This document shows, one piece after another, positions 33,907 through 42,479 of a DNA stretch of 64,000 bases. Numbering within the stretch: position 1 is the stretch's first letter; the number at the start of each line of letters is the position of its first letter. The DNA comes from Streptomyces griseosporeus (GTDB lineage: Bacteria > Actinomycetota > Actinomycetes > Streptomycetales > Streptomycetaceae): positions 449,081 to 513,080 of the forward strand of contig NZ_BNBR01000004.1 of NCBI RefSeq assembly GCF_014656055.1, given 5' to 3'. The notes below the pieces were generated by a model, which did not search any database, was not told the DNA's origin, and saw nothing but the letters and a program-made list of their open reading frames with translations. Position numbers and translations under genes: made by a program.

Positions 33907-34971
33907 TCACCTCCGGTATTCCGCGGGTACGGAACGGGCGGCGATGCCCTCGAAGCGGTGGTCGAACAGCGAGCCGACCTTGAACGGCTTGACGAAGCCG
34001 CCCTCGGCGAGCAGATCGGCTGTCTCCTGCTCCCAGCGGATCGCCTCGTCCCAGGTCGGCGGGAACAGCGGCTTGTTGGCGAGCGCGCTGATCGACTTCG
34101 CCTGCTGGAGCGTGAGGTTCTGCGTCCCCACGTAGAACTCCTCGTTCCAGATGTCGGGGTGCTCGTACTGCCACACCTGGCCCTGCGCCCACTGCGGGAT
34201 GTACGCGGCGATCGCGGCGGCCTTCGCGCGGTCGTTCAGCACGGACACCGGCGCCCACAGCAGGTTGAGCAGGTCGACCACGTCGGTGGGGATGCTGTGG
34301 GCGCCCTTCGGGCCGTACTGCTTCAGGTACGCCGGTGCCTGCTGGTTGGCCAGCGGGGCGATGTCGACCTGCCCGGACTGCAGGGCGGTGAGGAACTGGT
34401 TGCTGGTCAGCGGCACCAGCTTCACGTCGTCGTAGGCCAGGCCCGCCTTCTTCAGCGCCCGCAGCAGCACAACGCCCTGCGCCTGCCCCTGCGAGAACGC
34501 GAGCTTCTTTCCCCGGAAGTCGGCGACCGACCGGATGTCGCTGCCGGGTTTCGTGGCGAAGAGGTAATTCGGCTTGCGGGTGATGTTGATCGCCACGATC
34601 TTCGCGGCGAATCCCTGGTAATGCGCCTGGATCGGCGGGATGCCCGCGTTGTTCGCGAGGTCCAGGGACTTGGCGCGGAAGGCGTTGATGACATCGGGGC
34701 CGGCGCCGATGTTCAGCCAGTTCGACACCTTGAAGGGCAGCGGCGGCAGTTTCGCCAGCTTGAACTGCAGTTGCTGCACGTTCTGGTACGAGGCGATGTT
34801 CAGGCTGGTGCCCGCCGGGACCTTGTCCAGCAGGGCGGCGGTCGAGGCGGCCTCGGTGGTGGCGGCGCTCGACTCGGCGCAGCCGCTGAGGCCGGCGACA
34901 GCGGCGGTGACACCGAGCACGGACGTGAGGAACAGCCTCCGGTCGAGACCGGGGGCAGCGGAGGACGGCAT
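33907..34971 (-). CDS. ABC transporter substrate-binding lipoprotein (aliphatic sulfonate type)
   Basis: 354 residues. N-terminus MPSSAAPGLDRRLFLTSVLG resembles a Tat signal, with lipobox GLSGC at about residues 28-32, so it should be lipid-anchored outside the membrane. The body (GVVLLRALKKAGLAYDDVKLVPLTSNQFLTAL style ordering) fits SsuA/TauA/NMT1-like periplasmic binding folds. First structural gene of the importer operon; a cysteine-codon leader peptide and two alternative hairpins precede it. Ligand probably an organosulfonate. Confidence 0.9.
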   Translation of the reverse strand: MPSSAAPGLDRRLFLTSVLGVTAAVAGLSGCAESSAATTEAASTAALLDKVPAGTSLNIASYQNVQQLQFKLAKLPPLPFKVSNWLNIGAGPDVINAFRAKSLDLANNAGIPPIQAHYQGFAAKIVAINITRKPNYLFATKPGSDIRSVADFRGKKLAFSQGQAQGVVLLRALKKAGLAYDDVKLVPLTSNQFLTALQSGQVDIAPLANQQAPAYLKQYGPKGAHSIPTDVVDLLNLLWAPVSVLNDRAKAAAIAAYIPQWAQGQVWQYEHPDIWNEEFYVGTQNLTLQQAKSISALANKPLFPPTWDEAIRWEQETADLLAEGGFVKPFKVGSLFDHRFEGIAARSVPAEYRR

Positions 34972-35094
34972 GGGAGAACTCCCTGGGATTTCACGCGGAA
35001 AGGCGGAACTGCGGAAAGACGGGAAGGCGGAGAGAAGGCGTGCGGAACCCCGGCGCGGAAGCGGCAGGAAAACGGGGCTGCAGGCAGGAGAAGT

Positions 35095-35118
35095 ACGCGC
35101 TCCAGGCGCGTCAACGCG
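35095..35118 (-). promoter_or_regulatory. Mutually exclusive hairpins after the Cys leader peptide
   Basis: Directly after the leader stop codon the minus strand can fold either CGCG-TTGA-CGCG (35118-35107) or ACGCGC-CTGGA-GCGCGT (35111-35095). The two stems share bases, so only one can form. That geometry suits attenuation governed by ribosome stalling on the cysteine codons. No U-run is present, so Rho-dependent or translational control would be needed. Confidence 0.45.
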
Positions 35119-35145
35119 TCAGCAACAAAGGGTGCGACAGCTCAT
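35119..35145 (-). CDS. Cysteine-rich leader peptide of the sulfur operon
   Basis: Eight codons: MSCRTLCC then TGA, three of eight being cysteine. There is no Shine-Dalgarno, but a promoter ending seven bases before the ATG implies a leaderless transcript. Polycysteine leaderless small ORFs that act as cysteine-responsive attenuators are known in mycobacteria upstream of sulfur genes. This one precedes a sulfonate importer operon by 147 bases, so a similar job is plausible. Too short for statistical support; position and codons are the evidence. Confidence 0.55.
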   Translation of the reverse strand: MSCRTLCC

Positions 35146-35152
35146 GGGAAGG

Positions 35153-35182
35153 ATGGTCCCGGTCACGGATGACCCCTGTCAA
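35153..35182 (-). promoter_or_regulatory. Promoter of the sulfur operon
   Basis: On the minus strand TTGACA (35182-35177) is a perfect -35 box; after 18 bases comes GACCAT (35158-35153) as a weak -10. Transcription would start at or next to the A of the leader ATG at 35145. Confidence 0.5.
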
Positions 35183-35199
35183 CATTCGAAGTTTCTGAA

Positions 35200-36399
35200 T
35201 TAATTAAGGTCAGGTGACACGGCCAGCGGATCCCGGTAGAGCGCGTCGAGGGCGACCGCCCCGCCTGCCACGGCCAGCACCGAATCCGGGAAACTCGTCG
35301 GCAGCACGGACGCCGCCCGCTCCGCCCCGACCGCGGCGCGCAGCGCCTCCAGGCAGTCCTCGCGGTGGATCGAACCGATCTCGGTGACGACGACGGTCTC
35401 CGGGTTGAGGACGTCCAGCAGCAGCGCCACCGCCCGCCCCGTCATCCGGGCCCGCTCCACCAGCAGCCGTACCGCCACCGGATCGCCGGCCGCCGCCGCG
35501 CGCACCACGTGCACCGGGTTCACCCCGTCGGTGACGCCCGCCGCCCGGGCCCGCCGGCACAGCGTCCGCTCGCTCAACTCCGCCTGCAGGCAGCCTCTAC
35601 GGCCGCAGCCGCACGGCTCCCCGCCGCCGGGCAGCGGAAGGTGGGCGATCGCGCCGGCCTGCGAGCGCGGCCCGTGGTGCACCTCGTCGTGGGTGGCGAA
35701 CGCCGCGTCGACCACGTTGCCGGCGAACAGGTGCAGCACGCTGCGGCTGCCGCGAGCCCGTCCGAACAGCCGCTCCGCGTTGACCAGGGCCCGGGCGTGC
35801 CCGTCCACGTGGACCGGCAGCCCGGTGCGCTGCTGGAGCACTTCGTGCACGGGGACGTCCCGCCAGCCGAGCAGCGGATGGTCGACGATCGTGCCGGCCT
35901 CGTGGTCCACCCAGCCGCCGGCCGCGCAGCCGATGCCGAGGGCCCCGCTGCCGGGCGCCGAGGCCAGCAGTTCCGCCAGCGCGTCCGCGGCCCGGGCCAG
36001 CACCCGCACCGGGTCGGCCGGGTCGTGGGCCAGCTCGCGCCGTGCCACCACCCGGCCGCGCAGATCGAGCAGCGCGACCGTGGTGTACGGCACCGCCACG
36101 TGCACCCCGCCCACCACATGACGGCGGTCGTCCAGGTCGAGGGGCACGTGCGGGCGCCCCACGCCTCTTGCCTGCCGGGGCGCGGCGGCCTCCCGGATCA
36201 GGCCGCGCTCGGCGAACAGGGCGCAGTAGTCGGTCACCGACGCCGGCGACAGCCCGGTGAGCCGGGCTATGGTGCTGCGCGCCACCGGGCCGTGCTCCAG
36301 CACGGACCGCAGGATGACGCTCGCACTGGTGCGCCGCCGGTCACGGTCGGCGACCCGGGGGACGGTGGACAGGGGCAGGGGTGTCGCGGTACGGGGCAT
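35200..36399 (-). CDS. ROK-family transcriptional regulator
   Basis: 399 residues. N-terminal MarR-like helix-turn-helix (VARSTIARLTGLSPASVTDYCALFAE, about 33-58) and a sugar-kinase-like ROK domain with the zinc motif CGCGRRGCLQAE and the glycine-rich ALGIGCAAGGWVD. ROK repressors usually sense sugars. Here it lies between a leader peptide and the sulfonate operon, 55 bases upstream of the next leader, so it may control that operon; this is inference. ATG start with GAGGAAG. Confidence 0.92.
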   Translation of the reverse strand: MPRTATPLPLSTVPRVADRDRRRTSASVILRSVLEHGPVARSTIARLTGLSPASVTDYCALFAERGLIREAAAPRQARGVGRPHVPLDLDDRRHVVGGVHVAVPYTTVALLDLRGRVVARRELAHDPADPVRVLARAADALAELLASAPGSGALGIGCAAGGWVDHEAGTIVDHPLLGWRDVPVHEVLQQRTGLPVHVDGHARALVNAERLFGRARGSRSVLHLFAGNVVDAAFATHDEVHHGPRSQAGAIAHLPLPGGGEPCGCGRRGCLQAELSERTLCRRARAAGVTDGVNPVHVVRAAAAGDPVAVRLLVERARMTGRAVALLLDVLNPETVVVTEIGSIHREDCLEALRAAVGAERAASVLPTSFPDSVLAVAGGAVALDALYRDPLAVSPDLN

Positions 36400-36471
36400 G
36401 GGCCACTTCCTCGGGAGCCGGTCCGACACTGCGCCGATTCGATCGGCGGGCCGGATCCGCTCCGCCCCGCC

Positions 36472-36558
36472 TCACACCGGACGGCGACAGGCGGCCGCAC
36501 TCACGCGCCGCAGGTCGACATGGCGACGCGACGAGAAGTACCGGGCCTGGGCAACCAT
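36472..36558 (-). CDS. Putative leader peptide (RRHVDLRRV family)
   Basis: 28 residues with the core SRRHVDLRRVSAAAC, which matches my memory of a family of short actinobacterial 'putative leader peptides' found upstream of sulfur-metabolism and transport genes and ending in cysteine. A TAGGTT -10 box seven bases upstream of the ATG suggests a leaderless transcript. A small hairpin GCCGAT-TCG-ATCGGC (36433-36447) lies between it and the ROK start, 72 bases downstream. Probably attenuates ROK and perhaps the whole downstream block. Confidence 0.7.
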   Translation of the reverse strand: MVAQARYFSSRRHVDLRRVSAAACRRPV

Positions 36559-36866
36559 GCGGTCGAACCTAGCAAAGCGGCCGACGGCTGCCCAGACGCC
36601 GACCGACGGGCGAGACGGCCGTCTCACAGACGCCGCCTTTGGTGGAACCCCACAGCCGTCGGAACCACCCGACGGCCGGCCCCGGGTATCCCCGGCCACC
36701 TCACCGCAGTGACCGGTATCACGTCGAACCGGGTGTAACCCGCACGCGTTGTGCGAAGCCCACCATGGCGCCGATCCCGGCTTTGTCGGCGGCTGACGGT
36801 GATCGGCCGACGGCCGCCGGTATAGCGTCACGGTGTCCCCTGATCACCCATCCCCGCGGAGACCCC
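36559..36866. other. Divergent gap between the leader peptide and bioY
   Basis: No gene seen. It holds the leader-peptide promoter at its left end (TAGGTT on the minus strand) and a possible bioY -10 TATAGC near 36822-36827 without a good -35. Repeated CCGGGTGTAACCCG-like sequence near 36728-36741 is a possible operator. Nothing else stands out. Confidence 0.45.
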
Positions 36867-37448
36867 ATGAGCACCGCCGCCACTCCCGTCCGCACCGGAC
36901 AGGTCCTCGCCGACCTCCTCCCGGCCTCCCGCGTCCGCGACGCGGCCCTGGTCCTCGGTGGCGCCGCCCTCACCGGCCTCGCGGCCCAGATCTCCGTGCC
37001 GATCCCGGGCACCCCGGTGCCGGTGACCGGCCAGACCTTCGCCGCGCTGCTCGTCGGCACCTCCCTCGGCGCCGGCCGGGGCTTCCTCTCCCTCGCCCTG
37101 TACGCGCTCGCCGGCATCGCGGGAGTGCCGTGGTTCGCGGGCGGCGCCTCCGGCGCGGCGGCCCCGTCGTTCGGCTACGTCCTCGGCATGCTGCTCGCCG
37201 CGACCGTCGTGGGCGCGCTGGCCCGCCGCGGCGGCGACCGCAACGTGTGGCGCACGGCCGGCACGATGCTGCTCGGCGAGGCGATCATCTACGCCGTCGG
37301 CGTCCCGTACCTGGCCCTCGCCACCGGCATGACCGCCTCGGCCGCGATCGCCGCCGGCCTCACGCCGTTCCTGATCGGCGACGCCCTCAAGGCGGCCCTG
37401 GCGATGGGCCTGCTGCCGACCGCCTGGAAGCTGGTCGACAAGAAGTAA
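36867..37448 (+). CDS. bioY: Biotin transporter substrate-binding subunit BioY
   Basis: 193 residues, six hydrophobic spans. AALTGLAAQISVPIPGTPVPVTGQTFAALLVGTSLG and the following SLALYALAGIAGVPWF are BioY hallmarks; it is the membrane S-component that binds biotin. No BioM/BioN energising genes are adjacent, so it either works alone, as some BioY do, or shares an ECF module. ATG start with CGGAG upstream. Confidence 0.95.
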   Translation: MSTAATPVRTGQVLADLLPASRVRDAALVLGGAALTGLAAQISVPIPGTPVPVTGQTFAALLVGTSLGAGRGFLSLALYALAGIAGVPWFAGGASGAAAPSFGYVLGMLLAATVVGALARRGGDRNVWRTAGTMLLGEAIIYAVGVPYLALATGMTASAAIAAGLTPFLIGDALKAALAMGLLPTAWKLVDKK

Positions 37449-37527
37449 CGCCCCGGGGGCAGCCCCAGGCAGCCCCCGCCGGAAAGCCCCGCAGCGGTGG
37501 AGTCCCCGCAGCCGGGCAGCCCCCGCA

Positions 37528-37605
37528 TCACCCTCCGAAGAGGCCCGCCGGGTCGTACAGCGACCGCAGACCGGCGAGCCTCTTCGCCGTTTCCGGCTCG
37601 TGCAG
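37528..37605 (-). pseudogene. C-terminal remnant of a FAD-linked (BBE-type) oxidoreductase
   Basis: On the minus strand a short frame reads TEGLHEPETAKRLAGLRSLY, then DPAGLFGG and a TGA at 37528-37530. This matches the end of berberine-bridge-type FAD oxidases (RLxxLRxxYDPxxLF). Nothing upstream belongs to such an enzyme: the LPKTG gene begins within 25 bases. The rest of the gene has been deleted or replaced. Confidence 0.6.
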
Positions 37606-37629
37606 GCCCTCGGTCCGGTCCCCGGAAAC

Positions 37630-38346
37630 TCACCCCTGCGTGCGGCGCCGCCGCGCCCACGACATCCCTGCGGCCCCGGCGGCCACCAGCGCCGCCGCGG
37701 CCGCCCCGAGCGGGAGCGCGGCCCGGCCCACTCCGGTCTTCGGCAGCTGGTCGGCGCCCGGCGCGACCGGCCTGTTGTCGGTGCCGAGGAGGAGCGGGGT
37801 CGCGGGGGCGTCCGGCGACGGGTTCGTCGTACCGAACGGCACCGGGCCCTGCTGCCAGAACGTCTTCTTCCCGTCGCTGCTCTGGACGGGCAGGCAGATC
37901 CTTCCCCTCTTGCCCAGGTCGTAGGTGGCGTCGACGGTGTACGCCTTCGAGGCGCCGGGCTCGAGACGGCCGACCGCACAGCTGAAAGCGCTGTTCGAAC
38001 CTTCCGGCAGATCCTTTGCGGCGAGTGCGGAACAGCCCTTGACGGAATGGACCTCAAGACCGTCGAATCCCACCACCAAAAGCCGGATGTCACCGCTGTC
38101 CTTGCTGCCCGCGTTCTTCACCGTCGCGGTAATCGTTGTTTTGTGCGAACTGTTGTCGACCGAGATCTTCTCCGGCAGCAGCGTGCTCAGTTCCACGCCC
38201 GCCGGTGCCGGGTCCACGGCCTTTCCCCCCTTACCGCTGCCGGGCCCCTGGTCATCGGCCCAGGTGGGTCCGGAAAGGATCACCACCGCCGAGAAAGCCG
38301 TCGTGACCAGCGCTCCCGCGACCGTCGTCGTACGACGAGAACTCAT
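37630..38346 (-). CDS. Secreted protein with LPKTG sortase-anchor signal
   Basis: 238 residues: signal peptide (TTTVAGALVTTAFSAVVILSG, cleavage after TWA), an external beta-sandwich-like domain with two cysteines (KGCSAL, FSCAVG) plus RICLPV, a Pro/Ala-rich stretch, and a C-terminal sorting signal LPKTG followed by a hydrophobic span and RRRRTQG. Sortase should link it to the wall. Streptomyces class E sortases prefer LAxTG, so LPKTG is a point to note. AAGGGGGAC ribosome site. Divergent from the Ser/Thr kinase. Function unknown. Confidence 0.85.
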   Translation of the reverse strand: MSSRRTTTVAGALVTTAFSAVVILSGPTWADDQGPGSGKGGKAVDPAPAGVELSTLLPEKISVDNSSHKTTITATVKNAGSKDSGDIRLLVVGFDGLEVHSVKGCSALAAKDLPEGSNSAFSCAVGRLEPGASKAYTVDATYDLGKRGRICLPVQSSDGKKTFWQQGPVPFGTTNPSPDAPATPLLLGTDNRPVAPGADQLPKTGVGRAALPLGAAAAALVAAGAAGMSWARRRRTQG

Positions 38347-38496
38347 GTTCGTCCCCCTTGCGTCCCCCTGGACTGCGCCTGAATTCGCAGTACTTGAAGA
38401 GGTACCACAAGATTTCCCCGCACTATGCTGATACGGCGCGAACTGTGGCCGATATGTTTCACCGGGGGCGGTCGTCGAGGGGGTGCCACGGAATTG

Positions 38497-40263
38497 GTGG
38501 GAAATACGGGAGGCGGCGGGAACACGGGCCGGGGCGGTATTCCCGGGTTGCAGGTGGCGGGCCGTTATCGGCTGGTCGAGAGTATCGGCCAGGGGGGAAT
38601 GGGACGGGTGTGGCTCGCGGTCGACGAAATACTGGACAGGCTGGTCGCCGTGAAGGAGATACGCATCGACGGCCCGGACGCCGAGGACGCGCGCACCCGG
38701 CGTGAGCGCACCCTGCGCGAGGCCCGGGCGACGGCCCGCATCGACCACCCGCACGTCGTCCGCGTCTACGACGTCGTGGACGAGGGCGAACTCCTGTGGA
38801 TCGTCATGGAGTTGGTGGCGGGCCGCTCCCTGGAGCGCCTGACGGCCGAGCGGGGCGCCCTCGGCCCCCGCGAGGCGGCGCGGATCGGCCTCGGCCTGGT
38901 CGCGGCGCTGCGGCAGGTGCACGCGCGGGGCGTCCTGCACCGCGACATCAAACCCGGCAACGTCCTGGTCGACGCGGACGGCGACCGGGTCGTCCTCACC
39001 GACTTCGGTATCGCCGCCATCCAGGACGCCAAGGCGCTGACCATGGTCGGCATGCTGGTCGGCTCGCCCGACTACATGGCCCCCGAGCGCATCGCGGGCC
39101 GCCCGCAGGGCCCGCCGTCCGATCTGTGGTCCCTGGGCGCGACGCTCTGCGCGGCACTGGCGGGCCGCTCCCCGTTCTCCCGCGAGACGACCCTCGCGAC
39201 CCTGCACGCGGTCTTGTACGAGGAGCCCGAACTGCCGGCCGCCGCAGGCCCGTTGCGGACGGTGCTGGCGGCCCTGCTGCACAAGGACCCGGCGGCCCGC
39301 CCGACCCTGGACGCCCTGGAGGAGGCCCTGCGGTCGGTGGCCGGCCCGGACCAACCCCCGACGGCACAGCCACCGGGGGAGCGGCCGGAGCCGGCAAGCG
39401 GGACGAACGGCCCCGCCGAGGCACCGGCGCCGGTCCTCCTGGACGCCTCACGACCCCAGCCCCCACCCGGAGTACGGGAAGAGCCCCCGCGGCCCCGACA
39501 CCCGGGCGCGGCCACTGTCACCCCGGTCGCCCCTCACTCGGCGCCCACCGCGCCACGCCCCCACCCCGGCGTCTCCGACCCGCCCGCCGGGACCGACACC
39601 CGCACCCGGCGCCGTACGGCCCTCGTCGCGGCCGTCGGCGTCCTCACGGCCGCAGCGCTCGTGGCCGTCGCGGTGACCGTGCTGCCCGGGGACGGCCGGC
39701 CGTCGGCACAGGGCCACCACACCGCGGCCACCGCGGCATCGGCCCCCACGGCCCAGGACACCACCGCGTCGGCCGAGGCCACCGCCCCGTCGCCGTCCGC
39801 TCCCGCACCCACCGTCGCGGGCACCTCCCGGCCCCCCGCCCTGCCGCCCGGCGCGCACCGGGAGGCGGGCGGCTACGCGTGGGTCACGCCCTTGGGATGG
39901 CGCCGGGACGTGCGCACGGGCTCCGAGGTGCACTACACGTCCCCGGACGGGACACAGGAACTGGCGGCCAAGGCGTCACTGGCCCGGGGCCGCCTCATCG
40001 ACACCTGGCGGCGCTCCGAGCGCGACGCCCGGCGCGGCCGGGAGTACCGCACGATCCGCCTGGAGGAGACGACGTACCGCGGGCACCCGGCGGTGGTGTG
40101 GGAGTACACCTTCACCCTGGACGGCGCCGCCTGGCACGCCCGCCTCCTCGGCTTCACCGAGGAAGGACGGACGTACCAGGTGAACACGTGGTACCGGCCG
40201 GGCGCCGAGAGCCGCGCGCTGCGGATCTACGAGGACGTGAAGGCCGGCTTCACCGTCCTCTAG
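38497..40263 (+). CDS. Membrane Ser/Thr protein kinase (PknB type)
   Basis: About 588 residues. Kinase domain at ~20-290: IGQGGMGRVW glycine loop, AVKEI lysine, HRDIKPGNVL catalytic loop, DFGIAAI, and MAPER. A long Pro-rich linker leads to one transmembrane span (TALVAAVGVLTAAALVAVAVTVL) and an external C-terminal domain of ~150 residues with no PASTA repeats. GTG at 38497 chosen because an upstream ATG at 38425 adds an unlike tail, though its frame is open. It may phosphorylate regulators in response to wall signals. Confidence 0.88.
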   Translation: MGNTGGGGNTGRGGIPGLQVAGRYRLVESIGQGGMGRVWLAVDEILDRLVAVKEIRIDGPDAEDARTRRERTLREARATARIDHPHVVRVYDVVDEGELLWIVMELVAGRSLERLTAERGALGPREAARIGLGLVAALRQVHARGVLHRDIKPGNVLVDADGDRVVLTDFGIAAIQDAKALTMVGMLVGSPDYMAPERIAGRPQGPPSDLWSLGATLCAALAGRSPFSRETTLATLHAVLYEEPELPAAAGPLRTVLAALLHKDPAARPTLDALEEALRSVAGPDQPPTAQPPGERPEPASGTNGPAEAPAPVLLDASRPQPPPGVREEPPRPRHPGAATVTPVAPHSAPTAPRPHPGVSDPPAGTDTRTRRRTALVAAVGVLTAAALVAVAVTVLPGDGRPSAQGHHTAATAASAPTAQDTTASAEATAPSPSAPAPTVAGTSRPPALPPGAHREAGGYAWVTPLGWRRDVRTGSEVHYTSPDGTQELAAKASLARGRLIDTWRRSERDARRGREYRTIRLEETTYRGHPAVVWEYTFTLDGAAWHARLLGFTEEGRTYQVNTWYRPGAESRALRIYEDVKAGFTVL

Positions 40264-40267
40264 TCGC

Positions 40268-41722
40268 TCACAGCTCGGCGCGCGCCTCCGCCCGGCCCTT
40301 GAGGACCTGCTGCTTCACCACGGCGATCACCAGCACCACCGCCGCCACGAGCAGCGACAGCAGCACCGTCTCCCGGCCGTCGTGCTCGGTGTCCGTGAGC
40401 ATGTAGCCCAGCACGAACACGATCATCGCGGCCGTCGCCCACGTCAGGTACGGGTACAGCCACATCTTCACGACCAGCTTCTCCGGCGCCTCCCGCTGGA
40501 TGATCTTCCGCATCCGCAGCTGCGAGAAGCAGATCACCAGCCACACGAACAGCGCGACCGCGCCGGAGGAGTTGAGCAGGAAGAGGAAGACCGTGTCGGG
40601 GAACTTGTAGTTGAAGAACACCGCCACGAAGCCGAAGACGACCGAGACGAGGATCGCCGTCTGCGGCACGCCCCGGCTCGTCGTCCGCGCGAACGCCTTG
40701 GGCGCGTCACCGCGCTGGCCGAGCGAGAACGCCATGCGGGAGGCCGTGTAGAGGCCGGAGTTGAGACAGGACAGCACCGACGTCAGCACGATGAAGTTCA
40801 TGATCTGACCGGCGTGCGCGATGCCGAGGGAGTCCAGGGCGGCGACGTAGGAGCCCTCGTCGGCGATCGACTTGTCGTTCCACGGCAGCAGCGTGACCAC
40901 CACCAGGATCGAGCCCAGGTAGAACACGGCGATACGCCAGATGATGCTGTTCGTCGACTTGGTGACGGCCCGCTGCGGGTCCTCCGACTCGCCGGCCGCC
41001 AGCGTGGCGATCTCGCTGCCCATGAAGGAGAAGACGACGAGCAGCACACCGGTGAGGATGGCGCCCGGTCCGTGCGGCAGGAAGCCGCCGTGGTCGGTCA
41101 GGTTGGACAGGCCCGCCTTGTCGCTGTCGACGCCGGGCAGGACACCGAAGACGGCCAGGCCGCCGATCACGATGAACGCGCCGATGGCGACGACCTTGAT
41201 CCCGGCGAACCAGAACTCGAACTCGCCGTAGGAGCCGACGGAGACCAGGTTGGTGGCGGTGAGCACCACCATCACGATCAGGGCCCAGCCCCACTGCGGT
41301 ACGGCGGGGATCCACCCTTCGAGGATCTTCGCGCCGGCGGTCGCCTCGACGGCGAGCACGACGACCCAGAAGAACCAGTACAGCCAGCCGATCGAGAAAC
41401 CGGCCCACGGGCCGAGCGCGCGGTCGGCGTGCGCGGAGAAGGAACCGGAGGTCGGGTTGGCCGCGGACATCTCACCCAGCATCCGCATCACCAGCACCAC
41501 GAGCGTGCCGACGAGGGCGTACGAGAGGAGGATGCCGGGACCTGCGGTGGCGATGCCGGAGCTGGACCCCACGAAGAGTCCGGCGCCGATCACACCGCCG
41601 ATGGCGATCATCGACAGATGGCGGTTCTTGAGTCCTGCCTGGAGACCGGATCCGGAGTTCCCGGGATCACCGGTGCCTCCCTGGCCGTGTCCGGCCTTCG
41701 TGACGGTCGGCTGCGAGGTCAT
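40268..41722 (-). CDS. Amino acid permease (APC superfamily), second copy
   Basis: 484 residues, twelve spans, homologous to the permease at 28548-29936: LKNRHLSMIAIGGVIGAGLF and RMLGEMSAANPTSGSFSAHAD, with a longer Gly-rich N-terminus. Proton-driven amino acid uptake; the substrate may be a cationic or aromatic amino acid but cannot be set. It converges on the kinase gene with only four bases between stops, leaving no room for a separate terminator. ATG start. Confidence 0.92.
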   Translation of the reverse strand: MTSQPTVTKAGHGQGGTGDPGNSGSGLQAGLKNRHLSMIAIGGVIGAGLFVGSSSGIATAGPGILLSYALVGTLVVLVMRMLGEMSAANPTSGSFSAHADRALGPWAGFSIGWLYWFFWVVVLAVEATAGAKILEGWIPAVPQWGWALIVMVVLTATNLVSVGSYGEFEFWFAGIKVVAIGAFIVIGGLAVFGVLPGVDSDKAGLSNLTDHGGFLPHGPGAILTGVLLVVFSFMGSEIATLAAGESEDPQRAVTKSTNSIIWRIAVFYLGSILVVVTLLPWNDKSIADEGSYVAALDSLGIAHAGQIMNFIVLTSVLSCLNSGLYTASRMAFSLGQRGDAPKAFARTTSRGVPQTAILVSVVFGFVAVFFNYKFPDTVFLFLLNSSGAVALFVWLVICFSQLRMRKIIQREAPEKLVVKMWLYPYLTWATAAMIVFVLGYMLTDTEHDGRETVLLSLLVAAVVLVIAVVKQQVLKGRAEARAEL

Positions 41723-41940
41723 GGGACGGAATTCCTTTGCGCCGTTCGATCTTGTGGATCTTTCTCTCCCGTACGAGCGGTGTACGAGCCGGTCCAGTGA
41801 ATCCGAGGTGACGGAATTCGTGAACCTCTGATTCCGTATTGTTAACTTGAGCTTTTCCTGAGGTTCTGTGGTCTTGCTCACACATTTCGGGCACACCACC
41901 CCGCCCTGCCGTCCGGCAGGTCCCATGTCACACTCATCCC

Positions 41941-42429
<489 letters not shown>

Positions 42430-42479
42430 CCGCGCCCGCACGGGCAGCCAGGCACCCGGGGCTGGAAGGGACACGCACC

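Noticed and set aside
34800..35114. Possible gene of 104 codons starting MTRLERVLL
   Set aside because: It runs antisense-frame into the binding-protein gene, has no ribosome site, and the same bases are better explained as the operon leader.
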